64,000 nt of DNA, from NCBI RefSeq assembly GCF_000825685.1, contig NZ_CCXM01000001.1, forward strand, positions 372,001 through 436,000, read 5' to 3'. Shown here piece by piece: positions 11,138 through 21,586 of the stretch. The notes below the pieces were generated by a model. The model was not told the origin of the DNA and searched no databases. It was given only the letters and a program-made list of their open reading frames with translations. Source of the stretch: Rickettsia hoogstraalii (lineage in GTDB: Bacteria; Pseudomonadota; Alphaproteobacteria; Rickettsiales; Rickettsiaceae). A program made the position numbers and the translations under genes. How positions within the stretch are numbered: position 1 is the stretch's first letter; every line of letters starts with the position of its first letter.

Positions 11138-11190
11138 TCAGTAAACCTAATATTTAAACAGCAAGATGTTTTTCAGACATCTTAAAATAT

Positions 11191-11222
11191 AAATACCTAT
11201 TATTAAAAAATAATAGGTATTT
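11191..11222 (-). terminator. Terminator-like hairpin between tuf and rpsJ
   Basis: A perfect AT-rich inverted repeat (AAATACCTATTATT, short loop, AATAATAGGTATTT) lies just after the tuf stop codon. It could end or attenuate the tuf transcript before the S10 operon. A second, smaller stem (AAGATGT...ACATCTT) follows at 11163-11183. There is no GC-rich stem with a clean T-run, so this is a structural call. Confidence 0.5.
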
Positions 11223-11232
11223 ATAAAATCAA

Positions 11233-12417
11233 TTAATTATTTATTTTAGTTACTACGCCGGCACCCACTGTTCTACCACCTTCACGTATAGAGAATTTTA
11301 ACCCTTCCTGCATAGCAATCGGTTTAATTAATTCCACTGTAAAAGTAGCATTATCTCCAGGCATAACCATCTGCTTATCAGCAGGCAATTTTATTGTACC
11401 GGTAACGTCTGTTGTTCTAAAATAGAACTGCGGACGATAGTCATTAGTAAATGGGGTATGACGTCCACCTTCTTCTTTACTAAGCACATATACTTCAGCT
11501 TCAAACTTATCATGCGGTTTTATGCTACCAGGTTTTGCGAGAACTTGTCCTCTTTCAACTTCTTCTCTTTTTGTACCGCGTAGTAATATACCGACATTAT
11601 CTCCGGCTTGTCCTTCATCAAGTAATTTTCTGAACATTTCTACACCGGTACAGGTAGTTTTTTGCGTATCTTTTAGACCGACTATTTCAATTTCCTCACC
11701 TACCTTAATTATTCCTGACTCTACTCTACCGGTTACAACAGTACCTCTTCCTGAAATAGAGAATACATCTTCTATCGGCATTAAGAAAGGTTTATCCGTA
11801 GCTCTTACAGGCTGCGGTATATAGCTATCTACTGCATCCATTAACTCATTAATAGCTTTTTCACCTTCAGGCTTTCCTTCTAAAGCTTGAAGTGCAGAAC
11901 CTTTAATAATAGGTATTTCATCACCCAGGAAACCGTATTTTGATAATAATTCCCTTACTTCCATCTCTACTAGTTCTAATAGATCAGGATCATCCACCAT
12001 ATCTACTTTATTTAAGAATACTACCATAGCAGGTACACCTACCTGTTTTGCTAGTAATATATGCTCTCTAGTTTGCGGCATAGGACCATCAGCAGCAGAA
12101 ACTACTAATATTGCGCCGTCCATCTGAGCAGCACCGGTTATCATGTTCTTTACATAGTCAGCATGTCCCGGACAATCTACGTGTGCATAGTGTCTATTTT
12201 TAGTCTCATACTCTACGTGTGCAGTAGAAATAGTTATACCTCTTTCTTTTTCTTCAGGAGCAGCATCAATTTGATCATACGCTGTAGCTTTTGCTCCACC
12301 TGTCTTGGCAAGTACTATAGTTATTGCTGCCGTTAAGGAAGTTTTACCGTGATCTACGTGACCGATCGTACCTATATTAACGTGCGGTTTAGTTCGTTCA
12401 AATTTTGCTTTTGCCAT
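11233..12417 (-). CDS. tuf: Elongation factor Tu
   Basis: EF-Tu carries aminoacyl-tRNA to the ribosome as a GTP complex. The 394-residue product has G1 GHVDHGKTS (about residues 19-27), switch I ERGITIS, G3 DCPGHADY, G4 NKVD, and the beta-barrel domains ending in [10 protein letters not shown]. It lies upstream of the S10 operon on the same strand with two tRNA genes before it. No fusA is next to it, consistent with the scattered str operon of Rickettsia. Confidence 0.98.
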   Translation of the reverse strand: MAKAKFERTKPHVNIGTIGHVDHGKTSLTAAITIVLAKTGGAKATAYDQIDAAPEEKERGITISTAHVEYETKNRHYAHVDCPGHADYVKNMITGAAQMDGAILVVSAADGPMPQTREHILLAKQVGVPAMVVFLNKVDMVDDPDLLELVEMEVRELLSKYGFLGDEIPIIKGSALQALEGKPEGEKAINELMDAVDSYIPQPVRATDKPFLMPIEDVFSISGRGTVVTGRVESGIIKVGEEIEIVGLKDTQKTTCTGVEMFRKLLDEGQAGDNVGILLRGTKREEVERGQVLAKPGSIKPHDKFEAEVYVLSKEEGGRHTPFTNDYRPQFYFRTTDVTGTIKLPADKQMVMPGDNATFTVELIKPIAMQEGLKFSIREGGRTVGAGVVTKINN

Positions 12418-12503
12418 GTTATTACTCTCTACAATTAGGTTTAATACAAGTTAATTTTTTATAAGTGCATTTTTTGCTAAATTTCATTTGTTACCACTAT
12501 CTC

Positions 12504-12577
12504 TGGAGCGGGTGATGGGAATCGAACCCACACAGCCAGCTTGGAAGGCTGGAACTCTACCATTGAGCTACACCCGC
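12504..12577 (-). tRNA. tRNA-Gly (UCC), CCA encoded
   Basis: On the minus strand the sequence folds as a standard cloverleaf: acceptor GCGGGTG/CACCCGC, D arm GCTC..GAGT, anticodon stem CCAGC/GCTGG with loop CTTCCAA (anticodon TCC), and a T arm with GGTTCGATTCC. The 3' CCA is encoded. It lies about 87 bp upstream of tuf and 170 bp downstream of tRNA-Tyr, probably one transcript. Confidence 0.95.
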
Positions 12578-12582
12578 ATTGT

Positions 12583-12627
12583 GGCACTGTTAATAAAATA
12601 ATTTCAAAGCTATTTTGTTAACAATGC
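12583..12627. repeat. Short palindrome related to the 57.8-kb MITE-like element
   Basis: The inverted repeat GGCACTGTTAATAAAATA / TATTTTGTTAACAATGCT lies right behind tRNA-Gly. Its ends match the terminal repeats of the 160-bp element at 57845-58004 (ACTGTTAACAAAATAGC), but almost nothing lies between them. It looks like a deletion derivative that kept only the ends. Confidence 0.5.
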
Positions 12628-12746
12628 TATATCAATTTTATTCAGATTTATAAATATACACAATTATGTTTTATTTTTAAATAAAATTAAACATATATAC
12701 ATGAATCTTTTAAAATAAAATGATACGCTTCCCTGAACCATTTAAG

Positions 12747-12832
12747 TGGTGGAGGGAGAAGGATTCGAACCTTCGAACGCTTACGCGGGCAGATTTACAG
12801 TCTGCTGCCATTGACCACTCGGCCACCCCTCC
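12747..12832 (-). tRNA. tRNA-Tyr (GUA), CCA encoded
   Basis: Minus-strand class II tRNA with acceptor GGAGGGG, D arm GCCGAGTGGTCAATGGC, anticodon loop around GTA (CAGACTGTAAATCTG), a long variable arm CCGCGTAAGCG, T arm GGTTCGAATCC and encoded CCA. The long variable arm with GTA identifies bacterial tRNA-Tyr. It is the first gene of the tRNA-tRNA-tuf group. Confidence 0.95.
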
Positions 12833-13023
12833 TAAAGAACTTTACTGTATTAAATAGACTAATTCACTGTAAAATACAATATATAATTAGTATTAGGACT
12901 TAATAAAACTTCTTGCCGAATCATCAAATAAACAAATAGCAGCTTGCACATTTATTTAGTTGTAACTTTCTATAATAAATAGTAGTTTCTGTCAAGAACA
13001 AATTACTGACGGTTTTCAATAAG

Positions 13024-13746
13024 ATGCAAAATAAAAAACTTGATTCTAAAAATTGTTATTATATGTATGGGAAACATCCTGTATTTTCTGCTCTAAATAA
13101 TCCAAAACGTCAAATTGAAAATATTTTATGCACTAGGGAAATTTTTGATACAAACAAAAAATTAATAGGTACTAGATCTTATGAAATTGTTAATAACGAT
13201 ATTTTATCTAAATTACTGGAAAACCAAACACATCAAGGAATAGCTGCAAAAGTTAGACTAATTTTTTCTTACAATCTAGAGGACGTAGATATAAAAAACC
13301 CAAAATGTAAAATTGCGATTCTTGATCAAATAACAGACACACAAAATATTGGAGCAATTATTCGTAGTGCCGCTGCTTTTGATATAAATGCTATAATATT
13401 ACCTCAAGATAATTCTCCAAATGAAAGCGGCAGCATTGCTAAAGCGGCTTGCGGTACTTTAGAATTAATACCTATAATTAAAGTTACTAACTTACGCTCA
13501 TGTATGAATTATCTTAAAAAACACGGCTTTTGGATTATAGGTCTAACAGGTTCTGCAAATGACTACTTTACCGATAAATTAATTTCCGACAAAATGGCAT
13601 TAGTATTTGGCTCAGAAGATAAAGGCATGCGAAGATTAGTCGAAGAAACATGTGATTATTTAGCCAAAATTCCTATTTCTAAGAGAGTAGAAAGTCTCAA
13701 TGTATCAAATGCCGCTTCTATAATTTTTCATTCATTAAATAAATAA
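13024..13746 (+). CDS. rlmB: SpoU/TrmH-family RNA 2'-O-ribose methyltransferase (RlmB-like)
   Basis: SPOUT-fold methyltransferase that probably 2'-O-methylates 23S rRNA. The 240-residue product has an N-terminal substrate-binding domain starting YMYGKHPVFSALNNPKR. The knotted catalytic domain has motif 1 DTQNIGAIIRSA near residue 107, motif 2 LVFGSEDKGMRRL, and motif 3 PISKRVESLNVSNAASI. The NIGAIIRSA arginine and the ESLNVSNA motif are intact. RlmB is the best match by layout, but other SpoU paralogues cannot be excluded. It is divergent from the tRNA-Tyr operon. Confidence 0.85.
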   Translation: MQNKKLDSKNCYYMYGKHPVFSALNNPKRQIENILCTREIFDTNKKLIGTRSYEIVNNDILSKLLENQTHQGIAAKVRLIFSYNLEDVDIKNPKCKIAILDQITDTQNIGAIIRSAAAFDINAIILPQDNSPNESGSIAKAACGTLELIPIIKVTNLRSCMNYLKKHGFWIIGLTGSANDYFTDKLISDKMALVFGSEDKGMRRLVEETCDYLAKIPISKRVESLNVSNAASIIFHSLNK

Positions 13747-13856
13747 TATTTTTAATAAATCAAATATTGTTTTTTATTTACTTCGATATAAATATTTAGT
13801 CTACTAAAATTAAAGTCATAAACTTTTATTATATCAATTAATTTGAGAGAAAAGTC

Positions 13857-14309
13857 ATGAAAAGGGGACCAAATGAACAAATTATCGAGAGTTTTGAAAA
13901 GCAATTAAACATATTTATAAATGAACTTACAGAAGAAGAGATAACAACGGCTATATTAAATAATTTTTTTGATAAAGTGATAAATAACCTCAAGAATGAA
14001 AGATTAATTAATGATACTATATTTGATATATATCAAGGTAAAGCAGTAATTACTAAACCTATATATTCCGATTATATAGAATCTTCTGAACCTAAATATA
14101 ACGAACATTGGCAAAAATTTTATAGTTTTAATCGTAATCTTATGATAGAAAGCACATTAATATTTATTGCTAAGAATCTAAAAAAAGCTTCTTTAACAGA
14201 CAAATTATATTATAGCTTTGCTAAATTAGCCCAGCAATTAGACTTGAATGTAGTAAATGATCATTTTATGAAAAAAATAGATAATTATATAACATTTAAC
14301 AATTTATGA
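13857..14309 (+). CDS. Uncharacterised 150-residue protein upstream of fumC
   Basis: I do not recognise this protein. It is acidic to neutral, predicted mostly helical, and lacks a signal peptide or membrane segment. Its C-terminal part ([22 protein letters not shown]) is amphipathic. It opens with ATG at 13857 behind a GAGAG-type ribosome binding site. Its stop overlaps the fumC start by 4 bp (ATGA), so the two are translationally coupled and may share a role or simply a transcript. Confidence 0.7.
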   Translation: MKRGPNEQIIESFEKQLNIFINELTEEEITTAILNNFFDKVINNLKNERLINDTIFDIYQGKAVITKPIYSDYIESSEPKYNEHWQKFYSFNRNLMIESTLIFIAKNLKKASLTDKLYYSFAKLAQQLDLNVVNDHFMKKIDNYITFNNL

Positions 14310-15697
14310 AAAATTACAGAACCGAAAGCGATTCTTTTGGAGAAATTCAGATAGAAGAAAAATTTTATTGGGGAGCTCAAACTCAAAGATCTTTAGAAAA
14401 TTTTAAAATAGGCAAACAAAAAATGCCTGAAATTTTAATTCGTGCTCTTGCTATTTTAAAAAAATGTGCAGCACAGGTTAATTATGAGTTTGGTGATTTA
14501 GAAGCTAAAATAGCTACAAGTATCGATAAAGCCACGGATAGAATCTTAGAAGGCGAATTTGAGGATAATTTTCCTTTAGTAGTTTGGCAAACAGGTTCAG
14601 GTACGCAAACAAACATGAATATGAACGAGGTTATTGCCTCTATTGCTAATGAAGAATTAACAAGCAAGAAAGGCGGCAAATCTCCAGTACATCCTAACGA
14701 TCATGTTAATAAAGGACAATCATCCAACGACTCTTTTCCAACCGCTATGCATATAGCAACCGTACTTGCAACTAAACAGCAACTTATACCGGCTTTGAAT
14801 AATTTACTTACCTCTTTGCAAGACAAGTCAAAAGATTGGGGTAAAATCATAAAAATAGGACGTACCCACTTGCAGGACGCAACTCCTTTAACTCTTAAAC
14901 AGGAATTCTCCGGATATATTACACAAATAGAGTATGCTTTAGAACGCATAGAATATGCACTAAAAAAAGTTTATCTACTTGCTCAAGGTGGAACAGCAGT
15001 CGGCACAGGTATTAACTCAAAAATAGGCTTTGATATAAAATTTGCCGAGAAAGTGGCAGAGTTTACTAAACAACCTTTTAAGACGTCTCCTAATAAATTT
15101 GAAAGTCTAGCTGCCCACGACGCACTAGTAGAATTTTCAGGAACTCTTAATACTATAGCAGTTAGCTTAATGAAAATAGCAAATGATATAAGACTGCTCG
15201 GCTCCGGTCCAAGATGCGGTCTTGGTGAGCTGCATTTACCTGAGAATGAACCCGGCTCTTCGATTATGCCAGGTAAAGTAAACCCTACCCAAGTCGAAGC
15301 TTTAACAATGGTGTGCAGTCAGGTGATGGGAAGTCATGTTACGGTTACTATTGCCGGCTCTAACGGACATCTTGAACTTAACGTATTTAAACCTGTAATA
15401 ATATACAATATCCTACAATCTATAGAGCTGTTATCCGATAGCGTAAATAGCTTTGTTACTCACTGTGTTAAAGGATTAGAACCCAATATAGCACGCATTA
15501 ATGATTTACGTGATAAATCTCTAATGCTTGTTACGGCTCTTAATCCGCATATCGGATATGATAATGCTGCAAAAATTGCTAAAGAAGCACATAAGCACGG
15601 AATAACTTTAAAAGAAGCAGCTAAAAAACTCAATCTTTTATCTGAAGAAGAGTTTAATAAAATAGTAGTACCCGAAAAAATGGTTAGTCAATCCTAA
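14306..15697 (+). CDS. fumC: Fumarate hydratase class II
   Basis: Converts fumarate to L-malate in the TCA cycle, which Rickettsia keeps for energy from host glutamate. The 463-residue product shows N-terminal [10 protein letters not shown] and WGAQTQRS, the substrate motif [25 protein letters not shown], and the fumarase/aspartase signature [13 protein letters not shown] near residue 317. Normal length for FumC. It overlaps the preceding gene by 4 bp. Confidence 0.97.
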   Translation: MKNYRTESDSFGEIQIEEKFYWGAQTQRSLENFKIGKQKMPEILIRALAILKKCAAQVNYEFGDLEAKIATSIDKATDRILEGEFEDNFPLVVWQTGSGTQTNMNMNEVIASIANEELTSKKGGKSPVHPNDHVNKGQSSNDSFPTAMHIATVLATKQQLIPALNNLLTSLQDKSKDWGKIIKIGRTHLQDATPLTLKQEFSGYITQIEYALERIEYALKKVYLLAQGGTAVGTGINSKIGFDIKFAEKVAEFTKQPFKTSPNKFESLAAHDALVEFSGTLNTIAVSLMKIANDIRLLGSGPRCGLGELHLPENEPGSSIMPGKVNPTQVEALTMVCSQVMGSHVTVTIAGSNGHLELNVFKPVIIYNILQSIELLSDSVNSFVTHCVKGLEPNIARINDLRDKSLMLVTALNPHIGYDNAAKIAKEAHKHGITLKEAAKKLNLLSEEEFNKIVVPEKMVSQS

Positions 15698-15768
15698 GTT
15701 TTATACAAAGATATTAGTTTAAGCTATTAATATCACTGTACAAAATCTTATAAATAGGATAATATTAA

Positions 15769-15975
15769 ATTAGTCTATTTTCCGATCTAATACAGCGTGT
15801 ACAAGACGGAGAGCAAATTACCATTTGTAAGCATAATACACCGGTTGCAAAAATTATACCTATAACTCAAAAACCTAAAATGAATAATATAGTAGAGCAA
15901 ATAAGAGAATTCAGCAAAGGTAATACATTGGCTCCTTATACTATTAAAGAGCTTCGAGATGAAGGTAGAAGATGA
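15769..15975 (+). pseudogene. Truncated Phd/YefM-type antitoxin (VapB partner)
   Basis: The frame reads SDLIQRVQDGEQITICKH then NTPVAKIIPI, the typical C-terminal part of the Phd/YefM antitoxin DNA-binding domain, and ends in a toxin-binding tail (IKELRDEGRR). The N-terminal segment with the start codon is missing: an in-frame TAA lies just upstream and no ATG is available. Its stop overlaps the start of the PIN-domain toxin fragment (ATGA), the usual antitoxin-toxin coupling. Confidence 0.7.
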
Positions 15976-16395
15976 GTTCTAAACCATTTATAGCCGATTG
16001 CTCCATAACTGCTTCATGGTTCTTTAATGATGAACGTGATGAATATTCAGACTTTACATTAGATTATTGTTATAAATTTAGAGCAGTAGTACCATTTCTT
16101 TGGAAATTTGAAGTAACTAATACAATATTAATAGCAGCAAAACGTGCTAGAATAACTTCAGCAAAAATTATTAAAACTATAGATTTTTTAAACTCCTTAC
16201 CCATCAATATATCAAATTTTGATTTTCCTATGTACGAAATTATGAATACTGCAAGAGCCAATAATCTTACTTCATACGATGCAACTTATTTGTTAACTGC
16301 CATGCATGAAGGGCTTCATGGCCACTAACGATAAAGCATTAATAAAAGCATGTCATAATAACGGTGTTCCGCTATTAAAAGAAAACTTATCTTAA
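15972..16395 (+). pseudogene. PIN-domain ribonuclease toxin (VapC-like), frameshifted
   Basis: VapC toxins are Mg-dependent RNases. The first frame (15972-16328) shows the N-terminal acidic residue (FIADCSITASWFF), a glutamate in KFEVTN, and LTSYDATYLL. Around 16313 the frame shifts: the continuation MATNDKALIKACHNNGVPLL, carrying the conserved TND aspartate, lies in the next frame and ends at 16395. With the antitoxin also truncated, the pair is almost certainly inactive. Confidence 0.75.
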
Positions 16396-16473
16396 ACTTT
16401 TCATAAAATACTGTGGAAATTTCTAAATCTTTTATTATACTTAAACATTAATTATATAAAATAAAAGAGTATC

Positions 16474-17832
16474 ATGGTTTTAAATATAAAAGCTCCTGAA
16501 AATATAGTATTAAAGCCGACCATTACGGTTTTCGGTGTAGGAGGTGCAGGTAGTAATGCAGTAAATAATATGATTAGTGCTAATCTGCAAGGTGCTAATT
16601 TTGTAGTAGCTAATACCGATGCACAATCGCTTGAACATTCTTTATGCACTAACAAAATACAACTCGGTGTTTCTACGACTAGAGGTCTTGGGGCAGGAGC
16701 TTCTCCTGAGGTTGGAGCACTTGCTGCTCAAGAATCAGAAAGCGAAATTCGTAGTTACCTAGAAAATAGCAATATGGTATTTATTACGGCAGGTATGGGC
16801 GGCGGTACAGGTACCGGTTCTGCACCGGTTATTGCACGCATTGCTAAAGAACTAGGCATCCTTACGGTTGGGGTAGTAACTAAACCTTTCCATTTTGAAG
16901 GCGGTCATCGTATGAAAACTGCCGATAAAGGACTTATTGAATTACAGCAATTCGTTGATACTTTAATTGTAATACCGAACCAAAATCTATTCCGTATTGC
17001 TAATGAACAAACGACGTTTGCCGATGCTTTCAAAATGGCAGATGACGTATTACATGCAGGCGTTAGAGGAGTAACGGATTTAATGATTATGCCGGGACTT
17101 ATTAATCTTGATTTTGCCGACATTAAAGCAGTAATGAGCGAAATGGGTAAAGCAATGATGGGTACGGGTGAAGCTAGCGGCGAAGATAGAGCTATTAAAG
17201 CGGCAGAATCTGCAATTTCAAATCCACTGCTAGATCATAGCTCAATGTGCGGTGCAAGAGGTGTATTAATCAATATTACCGGCGGTTCCGACATGACCTT
17301 ATTTGAAGTTGACAACGCTGCTAATAGAATTAGAGAAGAAGTAGATAACCTTGATGCTAATATTATTTTCGGTTCAACATTTAATCCGGAATTAAAAGGA
17401 ATTATCCGAGTATCGGTTGTTGCTACCGGTATTGATGCCGATAAAGTACCGACATATAAACCCGCAATAGCTGAAACTACCAATATAGTTCCTGAAGAAA
17501 CTTATAATGAAGCTATAGTACAACCTACACAAATAGAAGAAATTCCTGATTTTAACAGCTATAGTACCGAAAATATTGAAATTACCGACTCTCCAATAAA
17601 TCAAAATTTTATCGGAAATGAAAAAGAACTAGGGTTACATGTAAATACTTTCAACCAATCTGAAGATGACTCACCAAAACCATCATTTTTAGGAAAAATA
17701 TGGGGTTCTCTGCGTGCTTCAAATAATCAAACTTTAGAACGCAAAAACATTGTTGTTAATACTCTAGATCAAGATAATAAAGAGTCTGATATTCATGACA
17801 TACCGGCTTTTTTTAGAAAGAAACGGGATTAG
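16474..17832 (+). CDS. ftsZ: Cell division protein FtsZ
   Basis: Tubulin-like GTPase that forms the division ring. The 452-residue product shows [14 protein letters not shown] near residues 22-35, the tubulin signature [20 protein letters not shown] (about 109-128), and the T7 loop [12 protein letters not shown] variable linker follows, and the tail ends [12 protein letters not shown], matching the conserved C-terminal FtsA/ZipA-binding peptide (DIPAFLRRQ type). It is not in a dcw cluster here; an unrecognised gene follows 8 bp later. Confidence 0.97.
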   Translation: MVLNIKAPENIVLKPTITVFGVGGAGSNAVNNMISANLQGANFVVANTDAQSLEHSLCTNKIQLGVSTTRGLGAGASPEVGALAAQESESEIRSYLENSNMVFITAGMGGGTGTGSAPVIARIAKELGILTVGVVTKPFHFEGGHRMKTADKGLIELQQFVDTLIVIPNQNLFRIANEQTTFADAFKMADDVLHAGVRGVTDLMIMPGLINLDFADIKAVMSEMGKAMMGTGEASGEDRAIKAAESAISNPLLDHSSMCGARGVLINITGGSDMTLFEVDNAANRIREEVDNLDANIIFGSTFNPELKGIIRVSVVATGIDADKVPTYKPAIAETTNIVPEETYNEAIVQPTQIEEIPDFNSYSTENIEITDSPINQNFIGNEKELGLHVNTFNQSEDDSPKPSFLGKIWGSLRASNNQTLERKNIVVNTLDQDNKESDIHDIPAFFRKKRD

Positions 17833-17840
17833 ATTAGAAA

Positions 17841-18751
17841 ATGAATATAATTTCAGAACAGCATAAAAAAGAATTATTAGAAATAACTGAAAATTTTCCT
17901 GCAGATATTGCATCACTAATAAATTATGTAGATAAAACATTTAAATGTCACATTCATGATTTATCTTTATCAGATCAAAAAGATTTAAAGTTTTTTATAG
18001 CAAAAAGCTTTGCAAATCAAATTGATACTTGTAAAACTAAAGAACATGCTCAAAATTTTTTACAAGAGTTACAAGAGCTATGGGAAGATTTATTTGAAGA
18101 GATATTGGAAGATAAGCCTGTATATAGTTTAGACATTGACGGAGCAACATACTATGCCGAATTAGATTTTACCGAATTAAATCAAAATAATATGCTGAAT
18201 ACAAGATTTAGCAAAACCTCTCTTGATTTTAATTTAATAGAAACGCTACCTAACTTTTCTAGTGATAAACCAAAATATAAGGCTGAACTAGCCTTTACAG
18301 AATTAAAACAAAACAATTTTGCAAATATATATTTGGAAAAACAGCAATATAACTCTCAAACTATTCTTATTTCAAATATACAAAATAATCACAATAATTA
18401 CATATTATTTCCTAAAATTATAAACCTTGAAGAACAGTTACCATAGATGTATTAAATAATTTATTATTATTAGGTGCTTATAATAAATGTAATTTTTTTG
18501 AATTCAATAACGGATCAGAAATATATTTTAGATTACCTAATAATGAAAGGCTTGCCATGAAAGTTTTTAGTTTAAATAATCAGCCTATATTAAAAGAAAA
18601 TAAATTTGAAAATGCTATATTATTTTTAAGTAAAAAAATAAACGAAAATGGTGATGTTGACTATAGTGAAGGCTTTAGTGCTGATATAGCCGAGGGCAAA
18701 ATAAATTCTTCTTATATAACTCCTTTAGGCGAAATAATGGATTTTAATTAA
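17841..18751 (+). pseudogene. Uncharacterised gene after ftsZ, apparently split by a frameshift
   Basis: The first frame (17841-18446) encodes a helical, acidic 201-residue protein with two similar stretches (YYAELDFTELNQNN and YKAELAFTELKQNN). It ends at LEEQLP. Just before that stop, a shifted frame opens (VTIDVLNNLLLLGAYNKCNF...), runs through the ATG at 18557 and ends at 18751. The two parts look like one gene of about 300 codons broken by a one-base shift near 18432. No known family recognised. The 8-bp spacing suggests cotranscription with ftsZ. Confidence 0.55.
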
Positions 18752-18768
18752 TTAAAAAAAACAATCAT

Positions 18769-19253
18769 ATGCAAAATAAAATTATACTACTTCTTACATT
18801 ATGTTTTTTAAATACTCATTTATTAGCTGATACCGATAAGCGGTTAAAAGATATTGCACCCTACCCTCTACCGACAGATAGCCAAAAACGATATGTAATT
18901 CATTTACTACAGAGTCTAATGAAGAAAAGCTAAAAGTAGAATTGCAAGCAACAAAAAATGCAATGAAAGATTGTAATCGTGTTTGGTTTGGCGGTAATCT
19001 GGAAACAAAAACTTTAGAAGGATGGGGATATAATTATTATATAATCGATCAAGTTAGCGATCACCCTGCTAGTACAATGATGGCATGCCCTGGGGTAAAA
19101 GCAACCATGCAACCGGTGAGTATATTTTTAGGAGATGAAACATTTTTAAGATATAATAGCAAACTACCTATCGTAGTCTATACTCCAAAAGATGTTGAAC
19201 TACATTACGTTATTTGGCATCGAGGTGACATAATTACTGCAAAGGAAGGTTAG
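18769..19253 (+). pseudogene. eco: Ecotin-like periplasmic serine protease inhibitor, frameshifted
   Basis: Ecotin inhibits trypsin-fold proteases in the periplasm. The first frame starts at 18769 with a signal peptide (MQNKIILLLTLCFLNTHLLA) and continues KRLKDIAPYPLPT, then hits a stop. One base out of frame the protein resumes from about 18905: [35 protein letters not shown] at the reactive-site loop, and [14 protein letters not shown]. These match E. coli ecotin closely in order and spacing, including the STMMACP loop. A one-base loss near 18903-18906 breaks the gene. No alternative start would restore a signal peptide. Confidence 0.85.
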
Positions 19254-19287
19254 CTTCTTTAACGTGAGCGTTCACGGGTTTTTCACT

Positions 19288-19385
19288 GTCACCCCGTGGC
19301 TTGACCACGGGGTCTATAAAAACAATAAAAAATACTAATATTTTAGTATTTTTAACTGGATACCGTGGTCAAGCCACGGGGTGAC
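19288..19385. repeat. Palindromic element (GTCAYCCC...GGGGTGAC family)
   Basis: About 98 bp with near-perfect inverted halves: GTCACCCCGTGGCTTGACC on the left, GGTCAAGCCACGGGGTGAC on the right, and an AT-rich centre around ACTAATATTTTAGT. The same family recurs at 21631, 36943, 38102, 60011 and 63489. It follows the ecotin pseudogene and may act as a hairpin terminator. Confidence 0.85.
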
Positions 19386-19390
19386 ACAGC

Positions 19391-19481
19391 AATTCAGAAA
19401 AATAATTAAAAAAATTCTGATTTACAGAATTTTTTACTGGATTGCTTCGTCAATTACTTACGTAATTTCCTCGCAATGACG
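19391..19481. repeat. Partial palindromic element (CATTGCGAG family, one arm)
   Basis: The right arm (TGGATTGCTTCGTCAATTAC through CTCGCAATGACG) and the central stem ATTCTG..CAGAAT are present, but the left CGTCATTGCGAG arm is missing. The full-length version is seen at 45598-45717. It lies between two convergent genes. Confidence 0.7.
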
Positions 19482-19510
19482 TTGAATTCTTATAGTTAGC
19501 AATACCTAAA

Positions 19511-20080
19511 TTACTCAAAATCTTCCTCTACAGCTTCAACTTCTTGCACTTCCGGTATAAAATGTTTAAGCATAGATTCAATGCCGTTTTTTAAGGTAAT
19601 AGTAGAGCTTGGACAGCCAAGACATGCACCGCGAAGAGCTAATTTAACTACACCGTTTTCAAAGCCTTTATATATTATATCACCACCATCTTGTGCAACA
19701 GATGGACGCACTCTAGTTTCAATAATCTCTACGATTTGCTTCTCTATTTCCGAAAGCCCATCAAGGTTATGATTTACATTATCTGCTTTTGTACTTTCAA
19801 ATACCGGAAATCCCGAAACAAAATGATCCATAATAACCATTAAAACTTTAGGCTTTATAACTTGCCAATTACTTTCAGCTTGCTTAGTCACCGTTATAAA
19901 ATCACTACCAAAAAATACTGATTTTACATTATTAATATAAAATAGTGACTCTGCAAGTTTGCTTCTGCCTTTAACTTCAGCAATATCGCTAAAAAATACC
20001 GGCTGTTCACTACTTATTTCCTGCCCCGGGAAAAACTTTATTGCATCAGGGTTGGGAGTATCTTCAGTTTGAATAAACAT
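19511..20080 (-). CDS. nfuA: NifU-like iron-sulfur scaffold/carrier protein (Nfu type)
   Basis: Nfu proteins receive and deliver Fe-S clusters. The 189-residue product has an N-terminal Nfu domain (MFIQTEDTPNPDAIKFFPG, the form found in alphaproteobacteria and mitochondria). It is followed by the C-terminal NifU domain (RPSVAQDGGDIIYKGFENG and LRGACLGCPSS) with the cluster-ligating CxxC at about residues 158-161. Complete; single gene flanked by repeats. Confidence 0.9.
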   Translation of the reverse strand: MFIQTEDTPNPDAIKFFPGQEISSEQPVFFSDIAEVKGRSKLAESLFYINNVKSVFFGSDFITVTKQAESNWQVIKPKVLMVIMDHFVSGFPVFESTKADNVNHNLDGLSEIEKQIVEIIETRVRPSVAQDGGDIIYKGFENGVVKLALRGACLGCPSSTITLKNGIESMLKHFIPEVQEVEAVEEDFE

Positions 20081-20184
20081 AATTAAAGTACACTAATAAA
20101 TTTGTTGATTATTATAAATCGATAGTACCGTTTTTACAATATATTTGTATATTTATCTTGGAGATTATTGCGTGGACACCTAAT

Positions 20185-20305
20185 CGTCATTGCGAAGCCA
20201 CGAAGTGGCTGCGGCAATCTAGAAAAGATAATAAAAAATGTCAATTTATAACATTTTTTTACTGGATTGCTTCGTCAATTACTTCGTAATTTCCTCGCAA
20301 TGACG
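20185..20305. repeat. Palindromic element (CATTGCGAG family)
   Basis: Full-length copy, about 121 bp: CGTCATTGCGAAGCCACG at the left and TTCCTCGCAATGACG at the right, with a central stem around TGTCAATTTATAACA. It separates the nfuA-like and ampG-like genes and abuts the 3' end of the latter. Confidence 0.8.
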
Positions 20306-20329
20306 AGAAAGCTGATCCACGCAACAATA

Positions 20330-21586
20330 CTACGCGGGAATAACATAAGGCGGTAAATATCTAATTAATATATAAGCCGGTATAAAACAAAATCCTGCTA
20401 CGATGAAAAAATAAGTCCAACCTAAATAAGTAGCTGCATAGCCTGAAATACTACCAAACAATATGGTACTAATATAAGCAATAGAAGTAATTAAAGCAAT
20501 TTGGGTTATACAATATTTAGAACTACAACATCTTAATTGGTAAGAAAAAAACGGCGACATAGTTAAGCCTTTGGTAAATTCTTGAAAAAAGACCGCTATA
20601 TACAGACTTGTAATATCTCGATTATAAAAATAGAGAAATAAAAAAGATAGGCTAGATAAAGCATGATATATTAATGCTCTTTTAAGCAAATAAGAATATT
20701 CATATTTTCGGCACAAAAACCCGCCTATAAAACCTCCAAGGATTGCAGCACACATACCAAAAGCTTTATATCCAAGAGCTAAATCTTTCTTCGTATACCC
20801 GATATCGAGATAAAACATATTCGGCATAATTGAAAGAAAATTATCTTGAAGACGATATAGAAGCATAAAACTAACAATTATTAGCCATTTAGGTTTCTTG
20901 ATAAAGTCATAAAAAGCATGCCAAAATCTATCAAAATCATTAATAATTATTTTATCTTTAAATTTAAGCGGATAAATTATAATTAATAGTAATGACGGTA
21001 TACATAAAATTGCCATAGCACGATAAACATCTTGCCAAGATATGATAGTTGATAAATATAACGCTCCTGAACCTGCTATAAGTATACCTATTCTAAAGCC
21101 TGTAGTACAAGCTGCCTCACTTATGCCCCAATTTTTATTTGTAATAAGTAACATCTGTGATGATTGAAGCAACATATCATAAATGGAAGAAAAAAATGCC
21201 ACAGCTACTAAGCATAAAGCAAATGGTATAAAATGAGTGTTAGGGTTAAAATTTGTTAGAACATATACACAACAAATACAGCTAACCAAAGCAATAATTA
21301 AACAATATTTATATCCTCGCTTACTTAAAGGAGCAAAACTTACTTTTTCTAGTAAAGGACCCCATAAAAATTTAAATATATGAATAAAATTAACTAAACT
21401 AAAAAGCCCGATAGTGATTTTATCAAAACCGGATTCTCGAAGCCAAAAAGAAAGAGTTGAACCGGTAAGTAAATAAATTAAACCTCCGGGAAAAGAAATT
21501 ATTAATATAAAGAAAATATTAGATATATATTGAAATCGTGAAAAATCTAAACTTATGAATTTATCCTCCTTTTTTATATTTGTCAT
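20330..21586 (-). CDS. ampG: MFS transporter, AmpG-like muropeptide permease
   Basis: Probably imports anhydro-muropeptides released from peptidoglycan. The 418-residue product has about 12 hydrophobic helices and lacks a signal peptide. The N-terminal region ([22 protein letters not shown], then ITIGLFSL and [10 protein letters not shown]) matches the AmpG pattern with the conserved K/W-GP motif. Rickettsia genomes carry several ampG paralogues, so this is one of a family and its real substrate is uncertain. Confidence 0.8.
   Translation of the reverse strand: MTNIKKEDKFISLDFSRFQYISNIFFILIISFPGGLIYLLTGSTLSFWLRESGFDKITIGLFSLVNFIHIFKFLWGPLLEKVSFAPLSKRGYKYCLIIALVSCICCVYVLTNFNPNTHFIPFALCLVAVAFFSSIYDMLLQSSQMLLITNKNWGISEAACTTGFRIGILIAGSGALYLSTIISWQDVYRAMAILCIPSLLLIIIYPLKFKDKIIINDFDRFWHAFYDFIKKPKWLIIVSFMLLYRLQDNFLSIMPNMFYLDIGYTKKDLALGYKAFGMCAAILGGFIGGFLCRKYEYSYLLKRALIYHALSSLSFLFLYFYNRDITSLYIAVFFQEFTKGLTMSPFFSYQLRCCSSKYCITQIALITSIAYISTILFGSISGYAATYLGWTYFFIVAGFCFIPAYILIRYLPPYVIPA

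Noticed and set aside
11522-11824. Open frames opposite tuf, ribosomal genes, fumC and ftsZ
   Set aside because: They are complementary shadows of strongly conserved genes, with no separate codon signal or start site.
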